The notes beneath the pieces were generated by a model, which saw only the letters and a program-made list of their open reading frames with translations, was not told the origin of the DNA and searched no databases. Below, one piece after another: positions 1 to 8,322 of a DNA stretch of 64,000 nucleotides (its first letter is position 1; each line of letters begins with the position of its first letter). Source of the stretch: Chryseobacterium sp. E1 (GTDB taxonomy: Bacteria; Bacteroidota; Bacteroidia; Flavobacteriales; Weeksellaceae); contig CP078104.1 of the NCBI GenBank assembly GCA_019203745.1, forward strand, positions 1,514,501 through 1,578,500, in the 5' to 3' direction. Position numbers and translations under genes: made by a program.

Positions 1-429
1 AAAAAAATATCCTCTGTAACAAAGCCTAACATCACTTTATATAATGGCGACTCAGTTTCTGATCTTTTCGTGGGTACGATTTATAAGTCTGATGCTGATA
101 CGCCAACTGAAAAATGGTTTAGACATGGGGAAACAAATCCACCTAAAGAGCTTCTTTCAATCAATGCAGAGGATAATTTAAGATTATCCCCAAGACCAAT
201 GACGATTTTTGAAGGTGACATATACGGATATATGCCTTTCATAAGCTTTATCAGGATAGATAAGCTAAATGATAAAAAATTCCAACCTACTTCCTATTCT
301 TTTGATACGAGTACTGGCATTTTAAGTTTGACAAGTAGGGAATTTTCATCAGATTATTTAGAAGCTAAAGAATTCGTTATTAATGTTGATGATAATTACG
401 GAAATGAAACAAAAGTGACTATAGTTTAA
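1..429 (+). CDS. Phage structural-region protein, 5' end outside window
   Basis: The frame is open from the first base, so the true start lies upstream; the GTG at 70 is only an internal candidate. About 142 codons are visible. The protein is not recognised. It is rich in beta-prone stretches and ends in a segment (FVINVDDNYGNETKVTIV) typical of a small beta-sandwich domain. It lies 34 bp upstream of the tail tube-like gene on the same strand, so a virion or tail-completion role is plausible, but this is inference from position only. Confidence 0.5.
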   Translation, partial: KKISSVTKPNITLYNGDSVSDLFVGTIYKSDADTPTEKWFRHGETNPPKELLSINAEDNLRLSPRPMTIFEGDIYGYMPFISFIRIDKLNDKKFQPTSYSFDTSTGILSLTSREFSSDYLEAKEFVINVDDNYGNETKVTIV

Positions 430-463
430 CTGATTTTTACTAAATTAGATTAAAGGGTTAAAG

Positions 464-959
464 ATGAAGCAGATTAAAGGAGAAGAAAACGTTTTTATAT
501 TAAAAAAATGGAAACTGGGTTCTGGCGGCATGCCTGACCGCTAGCCCTATTTCTGAAAATTCAGAAACAATCAAAACCACCACCCGGGATAATGCGGGAT
601 GGAATACCGAATACCCTACCAATCAAAGCTACACAATTAGTTTATCCGGCGTCATGGTAAAGGATGATCCAGACAGCGGAAATAATGTAGTTTCTTACCG
701 GGAGTTAAGATCATATAAACGCAATCGAACTCTTATTGAATGGATGCGAAAAACACTTTCAGGCTGGTACGTGGATTCGGGAAAGGCTCATATAACTGAA
801 ATATCGGACTCTGACACAGTAAACGAATTGATCACTTTCAACGCAACTCTTTTAGGGTACGGAAAACCTGTTGAGTCAACTGATAAAATTTATGTTTTAG
901 GCACAAATGAAAGAGAAGTTTTAACAGATAATATTAACCAAGTAATTAAAACAGATTAA
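464..959 (+). CDS. Phage tail tube-like protein (frameshifted)
   Basis: The start is ATG 464 (MKQIKGEENVF). The frame breaks at about 520-540, then runs on as SPISENSETIKTTTRDNAGW to the stop at 957-959, giving about 165 residues. The segment with SETIKTTTRDNAGW and a later YTISLSG resembles the N-terminal part of TP901-1-type major tail tube proteins. The C-terminal half (STDKIYVLGTNER) also fits the beta-rich tube fold. Members of this family stack as hexamer rings to form the tail tube. The gene lies directly before the tail fibre gene. One missing base near 525 would join both halves. Alternative: another small virion protein with a similar fold. Confidence 0.6.
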
Positions 960-961
960 AG

Positions 962-2858
962 ATGGGGTAAATGCAGAGGATATTAATCCAGATTTAATAA
1001 TTATCAAAAGGGTGCCAGATTTAGAACTTGATTCTGACCCAAAAGAACTGTTAACCGCAAGTACAACAGGAAAACTAGTCAGAACAAATTATTCTGATCT
1101 AAAATCCTCGGTAAATTCAGGTATTAAAGGTGAGGCTACGCCGACAAGTTCCCCGACTCCTTGGGCACCTGGAGATCCAGACTTGTATGAAAAATGGGAC
1201 GTCAAAACAGCTGGAACATACACGAACTTTAAAGACTCAAGCAATACAGCATTAGTTGTTACTACTGATGATTTAAAAAACAATTTGGTGCAGATATGGG
1301 TGAATAATAGCATTTCACAAAAAGTTCTAACCGAATTACCAGGGACAACGGCTAAAGATGTTTACGACAAAACGGACAACATCAATCCAGCAACGATGAA
1401 GGCAGCAGCAGATAGGTGGGATAAAACATTGGTTACTTTAAAAAGCTTTGTTGAGCCTTTAGACACGACCATATGGGAGGAAATGCCGTTTCCGCCTGGT
1501 GAAACAAACGGTTATGTTTTGGATACATCTATGAACGCTATTCCAAACCAATACGGAGTATATGGTGTAATACCGGCAAGCAGTTTAGTCAATGTGACCA
1601 AGTTAAAACTAAAAGCTTCCGGAATGGACCTATTTGGCGGGGGCGTAGCCTGGTGGATAGGTAGAAGGGCTGATAATACACACGAGGCGCTTGTATCGGG
1701 GCGTATCAGTTCAGGAGTGGCGGAAATAACACTTGACCCTCAATACACTGCTTATTTATATTCTCGACCTACATTTGGGCCTCCAACTTTGGAGAAGCAA
1801 CCAAAGGTAATACTGCCCGTCGAAGAGGATTCAGTAATGAAAAGAATAAACCTGATGGCATCGGGATACTCAGGTGTTCTGGATTTGGCAACTTTAGGAT
1901 TAAAAGAGTCAAATACAGCAGAACAGAACACGACAATTATTAATCAGGCGATAGAAAGCCAAGCGGGTAAATCAGATGCTAAACACATTAAGTTCCCCGG
2001 GGGCAATTTAAAGTAAATGAAATTGTATTGAAGGCAGGAACTGCCATAAGCGGGGCGGGTTACATACACACACGTCTATACACCGATGAAGGAAGTACTG
2101 CAAGAACGATTTTCAGGCAGGACGATGGTCAAGCTGCTAGGGGGTCTATAAGAGATATTTTTGTAGACGCCAGAAATACAACGGAAGGGGCATTTATCTC
2201 AATAACACATATGATTTTCAAATATCCAATCTAGTCCTTTATTGTACAAAACAGTTTGGTATATGGCACAGGGGAGGCTTATGTCATTCGATCGAAAATG
2301 TTTACTTTATGGGGCTGATATTGGCGTTAAGACAACGCACCTTACTGCAATGGCGACTAATCTAATCGTGTACAATAGATTATTCTTCGTGAAACAAGTA
2401 AAGAAGTGTGTCGAGTTGAATGAGGGTTCTAACTACTGCTTTACATCTTGTATTTTCGAAGATTCAGGTACTTCGGGGATGAAACTACAGGTGGCGTTCA
2501 TGCAATCGGTCTATCGCCTAATGGAGAAGGAGTTGATGTAACGTTTAATAACTGCTATTCAGAAGGTATTAGAGGTGGATATATCTATAAAATTGAAAAT
2601 TGCTACGGTAATTCAGCTATAAGGGATTGTATGTTATACAATGGAGGTAACGGTGCCGGAATTATCGCTAATGCAGTTGTCAATTTCAATTCGAGATTAC
2701 TACTATCAGGGACAACAAGGTTCTCTGAACAAACGTCGGATTCAAAACCGTTTCCCATTAACGTTAGAGCTTTGAACGGCTTTACTTACGTTGATAATCC
2801 AAACATTAACATTGGAACAAATAACGTAGGGACAATACTAAAAGCTCAATATTCTTAA
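962..2858 (+). CDS. Phage tail fibre/spike with beta-helix region (multiple frameshifts)
   Basis: A reconstructed protein of about 630 residues. ATG 962 is put in frame if the GGGG run after it had one more G, giving MGVNAEDINPDL; without that, GTG 1012 is the first usable start. Shifts occur near 2012, 2222, 2310 and 2475. The N-terminal third contains a collagen-free low-complexity segment (EATPTSSPTPWAPGDPDLYE) seen in tail-fibre linkers. The C-terminal part (residues about 320-630) has repeated short strands and Asn/Gly turns (ITHMIF, CVELNEGSNYCFTSCIFEDSG, VTFNNCYSEGI), the pattern of a right-handed beta-helix of pectate-lyase type used in receptor-binding spikes. It lies between the tail tube-like gene and the lysis genes. 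Confidence 0.65.
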
Positions 2859-2867
2859 ATAAAATAT

Positions 2868-3379
2868 ATGGAGAAGATATTTATAATCATTTGGATTTTA
2901 TTCGGGCTTAATATAGAGGTGTTTTTAATCGTCATGGCTGACTTGTGGTCTGGCGTTCGGAAGGCTAAAAAAACGGCGTGGCAAGGTCCAGCTATGGCTT
3001 TAAACGAACAGTTGAGAAACTGGGTAGGTACTACAATGTAATGTTTGCCTTAATGGTTGTCGATTCTATGCATATGACTTGCATTTGGTACCTTAATTCA
3101 TTTCATGGCTACAATCTTATTTTCTTTCCTTTTATCACATTATTAGGATCAATTGGGCTGAGCTTAATTGAATTGAAGTCGATATACGAAAAAGCTGAAG
3201 ACAAACAGAGATTTCATGAGGCTGGCGCCCTAATCAGTGCAATAGCTAAGAAAAGAACGGATATTGAAGAGATTGAAAGATTGGTAAATGAGTATTTAAA
3301 TCAAAAAAATAAAGATGAAAACAAAGATACTGATAGTGGTACTGTTGGTTCTGATGATCAGCTGCAGAACCACTCATAA
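2868..3379 (+). CDS. Phage holin, Bacteroidota type (frameshifted)
   Basis: ATG 2868 opens MEKIFIIIWILFGLNIEVFL, a hydrophobic segment, followed by ADLWSGVRKAKK. A shift in the A-run at about 2970 leads into ARSSYGFKRTVEKLGRYYN. The DLWSGVRKAK...R.SYGFKRTV motif and further hydrophobic stretches (FALMVVDSM, YNLIFFPFITLLGSIGLSL) fit the holin family common in Flavobacteriia prophages. Holins permeabilise the inner membrane at lysis. The C-terminal tail is charged and overlaps the start of the spanin candidate by 65 bp. Position between fibre and endolysin supports the call. Confidence 0.7.
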
Positions 3380-3877
3380 AACAACATTATTTACCCAGGA
3401 AGGCAGGACGGAGATTGAAAGAATACAAATGGATTCTGTAAAGAAAATTCAGTTACGAAGTCAACCAAAAAAGCGACTGATCAAACATCCAAAAAACAAA
3501 CTGAAGAATTTTCCGGAGATATTGTGATCAGAGGAAAGGTAGATACTTTAAATCCGCTGGCCTTTCATAACGTAGTTTCGGGAGATACTTTACAAAGTAT
3601 TGTGATAAGGGGCTCAGCAGATTACTATATCAAAAATCGTTTTCAAAAATCAAATGAAGATAATTTTGAAACTTCAAAAGAAGAAAAGATCAATGCTTTT
3701 GAAGAAAAAGTAAAGACGGCCATTTCTGAAGAAAATATTAAGGTTGTTGCATCGGAAGTAATACAGAAGAGTAAAGAAGTAAAATCAAGAGGTATTCAGG
3801 CTGCAGTCTGGATATTTCTATCCGTTGTCACTATAACTTCGATACTATTTTTTTCATTTATAGATATTTTAAAATAA
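3315..3877 (+). CDS. Unimolecular spanin candidate: lipoprotein with C-terminal membrane anchor (frameshifted)
   Basis: ATG 3315 gives MKTKILIVVLLVLMISCRTT, a lipoprotein signal with lipobox LMISC. A shift near 3515 joins GDIVIRGKVDTLNPLAFH and a charged, helix-prone stretch (KSNEDNFETSKEEKINAFEEK). The protein ends in one transmembrane helix (AAVWIFLSVVTITSILFFSFI) and a short tail. An N-terminal lipid anchor for the outer membrane plus a C-terminal inner-membrane helix is the architecture of unimolecular spanins such as T1 gp11, which fuse the two membranes in the last step of lysis. The gene overlaps the holin and precedes the endolysin. Function is inferred from topology and position, not from sequence similarity. 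Confidence 0.6.
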
Positions 3878-3881
3878 AATA

Positions 3882-3977
3882 ATGATCGACACATTATTCA
3901 AAATAACACTTTATCTGTTAGGCACCGGAACTGGGTTCTGCGGTAAAATAATAATTGACGAAATACTTAAGAAATGA
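3882..3977 (+). CDS. Small phage lysis-region peptide, 31 aa
   Basis: Encodes MIDTLFKITLYLLGTGTGFC followed by GKIIIDEILKK, a short hydrophobic peptide. Its TGA stop overlaps the endolysin ATG in an ATGA arrangement (3974-3977), which suggests translational coupling. It starts 4 bp after the spanin candidate. No family is recognised. Its reality rests on the tight packing and coupling alone. Confidence 0.45.
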   Translation: MIDTLFKITLYLLGTGTGFCGKIIIDEILKK

Positions 3978-4599
3978 CAGCATTAGAATTATCAAATAAA
4001 TACAAAACGCTTTTGAATAAAAACGGCATTAATACACCGTTAAGATTAGCGCATTTTTTCGCTCAGGCTGATCATGAGAGTGGATTAAAGCCAAAAGTGG
4101 AAAATCTAAATTACTCAGTTGATGGTCTTCTAAAAAATTTTGGAAGCCATAGGATTACTCACACGCAGGCTTATGATTATGGAAGAAGCGCAAATCATGC
4201 AGCCAATCAGCAGGCAATAGCAAACATAATTTATGGCGGATCATGGGGCAAGAATAACCTGGGAACATTCAGTCAGGTGATGGATGGAGGTTCCGGGGAC
4301 GGGGAATATTTCAGATTACTGGCCGATCAAATTACCTGCAGTTAACTAATTGGGCGAAAAGTAAAGGATATACTGTTGATTATGTAGAAAATCCGGATTT
4401 CATATTAAATGAGTCAGATTCCATTATTGCAGCTGTTTGGTATTGGAATAGTAGAGCAATTAATTCCTTTGCTGATCAAGACAATGTTTTAGCTGTTTCT
4501 AAAATCATAAACTTGGGAAGCGCAAAAGCAAACGGAACACCAAAAGGAATTGAAGAAAGAAAACAAAAGCTGAATTATTACAAAACCGTTTTTAAATAA
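3974..4599 (+). CDS. Phage endolysin, GH19 chitinase/lysozyme-like (frameshifted)
   Basis: About 208 residues. The N-terminal part has the GH19-type catalytic motif (LAHFFAQADHESG, residues about 25-37), where the Glu is the general acid. A shift near 4275 separates it from the second signature, WRFRGRGIFQITGRSNY, the substrate-cleft segment of the family. The C-terminus (AAVWYWNSRAINSFADQDN) is also typical. Bacterial and phage GH19 proteins of this type cleave peptidoglycan glycan strands. The gene is the last of the lysis cassette and is followed by a terminator hairpin at 4601-4627. The start is set by the ATGA overlap with the small upstream peptide. Confidence 0.85.
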
Positions 4600-4600
4600 A

Positions 4601-4627
4601 AATATCCCCATTTTCAGCGGGGATATT
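4601..4627. terminator. Bidirectional terminator between endolysin and prophage lipoprotein gene
   Basis: A perfect 9-bp stem (AATATCCCC / GGGGATATT) with a 9-nt loop, A/T-rich on both sides. It sits between convergent genes: 2 bp after the endolysin stop and 12 bp from the stop of the minus-strand lipoprotein. On the minus strand it is followed by TTTATTTAAAAA, on the plus strand by a weaker T stretch from 4636. Confidence 0.75.
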
Positions 4628-4638
4628 ATAATGTATTT

Positions 4639-5079
4639 TTACGATTTTTTAAATTGTTTTTCTATTGTATAACTTTCAACATTTTCAATCTTGAAAGTTA
4701 TTATTTTAGGTAAATTAGGATTATATGTATAAGAAATTTTGCTGTAAGAACTTTTACCTTCCAACCTAAAATAAATAGATCCATCACCACCTGAAGTAGG
4801 ATAGTATACTTTTCCATAATAACTTTTATTATTTATCTTAAGATTTAACTCAGGAGTTTTAGAGGCCATATTAGTATTAGATAAATCTGTGAATGTTACT
4901 ACAGCATTAATATTCTCAGCGCCGCTCACTTGATACTTCCAAGTTCCGTATAAATAACTTGATAAATATGTGTATTCTGTATAAGGTTCTTTTACATTAT
5001 CATCATCATTAGAACTTGAACAACCTATGCTGATAATTCCGATAAATATCAGAATAAAGATAAATAATTGCTTTTTCAT
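4639..5079 (-). CDS. Prophage-encoded lipoprotein, unknown function
   Basis: 146 residues, intact. The signal peptide MKKQLFIFILIFIGIISIGC carries a lipobox, and Cys-20 is followed by SSSNDDD, a Ser/Asp-rich stretch that in Bacteroidota often directs lipoproteins to the cell surface. The mature part is predicted beta-rich (YGTWKYQVSG, IYFRLEGKSSYSKISY), resembling lipocalin-like folds, but no family is recognised. It lies 6 bp from the next lipoprotein and is transcribed against the lysis genes, as expected for lysogenic-conversion cargo expressed from the prophage. Confidence 0.75.
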   Translation of the reverse strand: MKKQLFIFILIFIGIISIGCSSSNDDDNVKEPYTEYTYLSSYLYGTWKYQVSGAENINAVVTFTDLSNTNMASKTPELNLKINNKSYYGKVYYPTSGGDGSIYFRLEGKSSYSKISYTYNPNLPKIITFKIENVESYTIEKQFKKS

Positions 5080-5085
5080 ATTTTC

Positions 5086-5605
5086 TTAGTATAAATTCCA
5101 TTTAGTACCATTGCTAAACACAACCTCATATGCCCTAGCACCAATAATTTTCTTTCCATCTGAACTTAAAACGCTCCAAACACCTGAATCTGATTTGCCA
5201 GGGTTAATTGGATCATCAGTAAACCCTTGCCCCTTTCCGTCTGAAGTTCCCATATCGGCGGGCTCCCCAAAGGCATTCTCTCCATACCATTCAAATCTAA
5301 TGGCTTCAATTTTCTTATCAGAAACATTCTTGTATTTAATGTGAACATCTTTATAATTTGAATAACTTCTTTTAATAAATTCAGCAGACAATACTTCTAT
5401 TGGAGAGTTTTTTACTATCTTTTTATTTGAAAAACTGCCTTTTTAAAATCATCATTTATATCCACAGACCTTATTACACTATCAACCGCCTTATTAGCTA
5501 AAATCTCAATACTATCTTCTTTTATTGATTTTGATACGTCTTTATCCTGTTTTTTTGATTACATGATGCTAAAAATATCAAACTAGGTATTAAATATTTT
5601 TTCAT
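5086..5605 (-). CDS. Prophage-encoded lipoprotein, unknown function (frameshifted)
   Basis: ATG at 5605 gives MKKYLIPSLIFLASCNQK, a lipoprotein signal with lipobox LASC. Shifts near 5562 and 5443 interrupt the frame. The reconstructed protein (about 172 residues) has an acidic helical N-terminal region and a C-terminal domain running from SAEFIKRSYSNYKDVHIKYK to NGTKWNLY. The mature C-terminal part looks like the FxLD/immunoglobulin-like domains found in small exported proteins (VHIKYKNVSDKKIEAIRFEW). Function unknown. It forms a two-gene unit with the lipoprotein downstream. Confidence 0.65.
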
Positions 5606-5699
5606 GATTATATTTTTTACCAAATATAAAAACTTTAAAATAAATCATTATTACGGGAAACCGTAAAATTTACATGCACGGAATTCCGTATATGTAAAA

Positions 5700-5978
5700 T
5701 CAGTAGCACAACTCAGATATATTATTTGCAACTATAGTATTGTAATATTTGACTACACCATATTTAGACGTCCATTCCTTACCTAATATTTTAATTTTGA
5801 TCAAAACCCTATCACCCGGATTAAAACGGTCTAAAATGTCAATATGAAGCGAATGTACTTCAATTTTTAAAGTTTGAGGAAATCTTTCTTCAGTGACAAA
5901 TAAAAATTCTTGTTTTTCAAAGTTAGATTTAAATGTTTGAATTGGATCTATCTTTTTGATTACGCCGGTTAATTCCAT
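5700..5978 (-). CDS. DUF3127-like small protein, next to integrase
   Basis: 92 residues. The N-terminus MELTGVIKKIDPIQTF, the KQEFLFVTEERFPQTL segment and the later NPGDRVLIKIKILGKEW match the DUF3127 pattern, a small OB-fold-like family found in Bacteroidota genomes and phages and thought to bind nucleic acid. It starts 4 nt after the integrase stop on the same strand, so the two are very likely co-transcribed. A role as accessory factor for recombination or as a single-strand DNA-binding protein is possible but not shown. Confidence 0.65.
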   Translation of the reverse strand: MELTGVIKKIDPIQTFKSNFEKQEFLFVTEERFPQTLKIEVHSLHIDILDRFNPGDRVLIKIKILGKEWTSKYGVVKYYNTIVANNISELCY

Positions 5979-5982
5979 AAAT

Positions 5983-7218
5983 CTAACCTATCATTAATTT
6001 CTTAAGATCTTTATTTTTCCTTTCCTCTCTTCCTGTTGTATATATGCCCGTTGTTTTTGGCGTTGTGTGTGCTCCCATTCTTTGCGCTTTGCCAGCAATC
6101 GGAATGATAGGAACTGTCTGCATTTCGTCCAGAATATCAAGAAACAAATGTTTCAAGCTGTAAAAATCCTCAGTAACTTTAATTATATTACCTTCACCAT
6201 CTTTAATTTCTTCCGAATCTTTTACATGTCTTTTCCACCGGCGAGAAATTTGTTTTGCACTGATTGGAATTTCTCCTGGAATAAGACCTTTAGAAAATAA
6301 ATAATCCTCTTGATCCTCACATAATGAAAGAATTTCTTTCCAGTAAGGAATAGCTGCAGGAATTATAATTTTCTTAACCCACGTCTTTCTTTTTCCTTTT
6401 TAATTAGAACTTGATATTCCTGATTTTTTAAATCAACATGTTTTTTCTGTAATTGCATAAATTCAGTTGACCGCCCCCAGAATAAAAGAATATTTTACCA
6501 TATCTGAAAAAAGAATAACACTTTGTTTGAAGATGTTTATAAACATATTTAAGCTTTTCTTCAGTAATAACTTCTCGAATGTGTTTTGTTTCAGCTTTTA
6601 TTGAAATATTATCTACTGGATTATAATCACAACATCCGTATTGTGTTAATTCTTTAAATAATGATTGTAGGTAGCTTCTGAAACGATTATAAGAAACATT
6701 TGGCAATTCCATTGCATCTAAAATTGTTTTTAGATGCCAGGTTTTAACCTCGTGGATTAAAATGTCATAAAACCTCGTTGTAAATAAATGTTTTTTTACG
6801 TGGGTAATACAACGCTTTACTTCTTTGCCATGATCAGCGGACCAAAAAGGCGTTAACTTTTTATGCGCTTCCTCAAGTGCAGATATAAGGTCTAAATTTG
6901 GATGAAGATCACCTACCCTATCACTCATGTAAACTTTCGTAATAGGATTGAAATTCTGCTGATCCAATCGCATTTCCATTTCTTCCAGGAATATTTCAGC
7001 CTTAACTTTAAGATCCTGAAGTTTGTCACTGGAAAATTTCACCCGGTACGGATAACCATCCGGATATTGTTCCTCAAACAAAGGATCAAAGAATCTACAT
7101 TGGATAAACCATTGTTTGGGAAATTAGATTTTGCAGTAAATGTCTTGTATTTCTTTGGAGAGATAAAAACAGCGGTTCTAGAACAGCCGTTTAGAAGTTT
7201 TGTTCGTTCGTTTTTCAT
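5983..7218 (-). CDS. int: Phage tyrosine integrase (frameshifted)
   Basis: About 411 residues after joining frames; shifts lie near 7118, 6470 and 6395. The start is ATG at 7218 (MKNERTKLLNGCSRTAVFIS). The N-terminal and SAM-like core-binding parts span about residues 30-230. The catalytic domain shows box I YSGGRSTEFMQLQ (Arg at about 247), a box II-like SLKHLF at about 353 and the C-terminal HTTPKTTGIYTTGREE, where the Tyr is the nucleophile (about 390). The gene faces away from the tRNA, with its start 115 bp from the tRNA 3' end. It would catalyse site-specific prophage integration and excision. The breaks look like sequencing deletions (for example a missing T before CCCAAACAATGG). Confidence 0.85.
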
Positions 7219-7289
7219 TTTGGTAGAATGTTTTTAAAGTTTCCCTTAAAGTTGACTTTCATTGTCATTCTACCTTTGTTAAAGCTGGT

Positions 7290-7328
7290 AAAAAATCTCA
7301 GAATCCCGTTGTGGGAAGGGATTCTGAG
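7290..7328 (-). terminator. Rho-independent terminator of the tRNA
   Basis: A perfect 11-bp stem (CTCAGAATCCC / GGGATTCTGAG, 7297-7307 and 7318-7328) with a 10-nt loop. On the minus strand it is followed by a run of T (A at 7290-7295 on the plus strand). It lies 5 bp after the tRNA 3' end. Confidence 0.85.
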
Positions 7329-7332
7329 GCTA

Positions 7333-7406
7333 TGGTCCCACCTGGGCTCGAACCAGGGACCACCTGATTATGAGTCAGGTGCTCTAACCAACTGAGCTAT
7401 AGGACC
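7333..7406 (-). tRNA. tRNA with CAT anticodon (Met, or Ile2 if lysidine-modified)
   Basis: 74 nt. The acceptor stem GGTCCTA pairs with TGGGACC. The D arm GCTCAGTTGGTTAGAGC, the anticodon arm CCTGACTCATAATCAGG (loop CTCATAA, anticodon CAT) and the T arm CCTGGTTCGAGCCCAGG are all complete. CCA is not encoded. The anticodon fits elongator Met or Ile2, and the sequence alone does not decide. The 3' half borders the prophage and is probably the integration site. Confidence 0.95.
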
Positions 7407-7467
7407 TCAAAACTTGGTTAAATTTTGTGTTTGCAAAAATAGTAAAATTTCTTTCACTACAAAATTT

Positions 7468-7865
7468 TTATTGCTTTTCTTGGCAAAGTTCTACGAGTAC
7501 ACCGTTGGTAGATTTGGGATGAAGGAATACAACTAATTTGTTATCAGCACCTTCTTTGGGTTCTTCAGAGATAAATTGAAATCCTTCTTTTTCAGTCTTT
7601 TCATTTCTTCCAGAATATTTTCAACGCCAAATGCCAAATGATGGATGCCTTCACCCTTTTTTTCGATGAATTTGGAAATTGGGCTTTCAGGATTACTGGC
7701 TTCGAGAAGTTCAATTTTACTTTCCCCGGTTTCATAAAAGGATGTCACGACCCCTTCCCTCTCCACAGTCTCCTGTTTGTAGGATTCTTTTCCTAATAAT
7801 TTAGCAAAAAGTTCATCAGAAACTCCTAAAGATTTTACGGCAATACCGATATGTTCTAGCTTCAT
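7468..7865 (-). CDS. mce: Methylmalonyl-CoA epimerase (frameshifted)
   Basis: MKLEHIGIAVKSLGVSDELF begins a glyoxalase-fold protein of about 132 residues. The metal-binding His of EHIGIAV, the Glu of SKIELLEA and the second His of GIHHLAFGV match the epimerase family. A shift near 7588 separates the last 40 residues (QFISEEPKEGADNKLVV ... VLVELCQEK), which also fit the family (a Gly-Ala/Asn-Lys stretch and a final Glu). It interconverts (2R)- and (2S)-methylmalonyl-CoA in propionate metabolism. It is divergent from rbfA. Confidence 0.85.
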
Positions 7866-7943
7866 AAATACTAATAAAATATAATTAAATCGTAAATTTG
7901 ATACTATCGCTGAATTTCAAAGTATCAATTCAAACAAAAGTAC

Positions 7944-7951
7944 TAAATTTG
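7944..7951 (+). promoter_or_regulatory. -7 element for rbfA
   Basis: TAAATTTG matches the Bacteroidota TAnnTTTG -7 consensus 8 bp before the ATG of rbfA. This implies a very short leader. No clear -33 TTTG is seen at the expected spacing. Confidence 0.5.
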
Positions 7952-7959
7952 CATAAATT

Positions 7960-8319
7960 ATGGAAAGTAACAGACAAAGAAAAGTAGCACAGATCATTCA
8001 GGAAGACTTCGCAGAACTTTTCCGCAAGCAGGCTGCTGACAGCAAACAAAGTATATTGGTATCCGTTTCTGATGTGAAAGTAACGGCAGATTTGGGTATT
8101 GCTAAAATTTATTTGAGCATCTTCCCTCAGGAATACCGTACTGCTGTGATGAAGGAGATTGAAGAGAACAAACCTCAGTACAGAAACTTTATCGGCCAGA
8201 AAATGGCAAAGCAGGTGCGTATTATTCCACAACTCAACTTTTACTTAGATACAGCTCTTGATGATGTTGAAAAACTGGAAAGAGAATTAAGAGGCGAAGG
8301 CGACAATCCTGTATTATAG
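7960..8319 (+). CDS. rbfA: Ribosome-binding factor A
   Basis: 119 residues, intact. MESNRQRKVAQIIQEDFAEL and the following VSVSDVKVTADLGIAKIYLS plus the KQVRIIPQLNFYLD segment are the RbfA signatures of the KH-like domain that binds the 30S subunit during 16S rRNA 5'-end maturation. The C-terminus is short. It is followed 3 bp later by the permease gene on the same strand. Confidence 0.95.
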   Translation: MESNRQRKVAQIIQEDFAELFRKQAADSKQSILVSVSDVKVTADLGIAKIYLSIFPQEYRTAVMKEIEENKPQYRNFIGQKMAKQVRIIPQLNFYLDTALDDVEKLERELRGEGDNPVL

Positions 8320-8322
8320 ATC

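Larger units (their letters stand above)
1..7333. mobile_element. Right part of an integrated prophage, bounded by a tRNA gene
   Basis: The segment carries tail and lysis genes on the plus strand (tail tube-like, tail fibre/spike, holin, spanin candidate, endolysin). Lipoprotein genes, a DUF3127-like gene and a tyrosine integrase follow on the minus strand. The integrase is the last gene before the 3' end of a tRNA gene at 7333. Tyrosine integrases of this kind commonly target tRNA 3' ends and lie next to the attachment site, so 7333 to about 7360 is the likely att core on this side. The other att copy and the head, packaging and regulatory genes would lie left of the window and cannot be seen. 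Housekeeping genes begin right of the tRNA. Confidence 0.85.
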
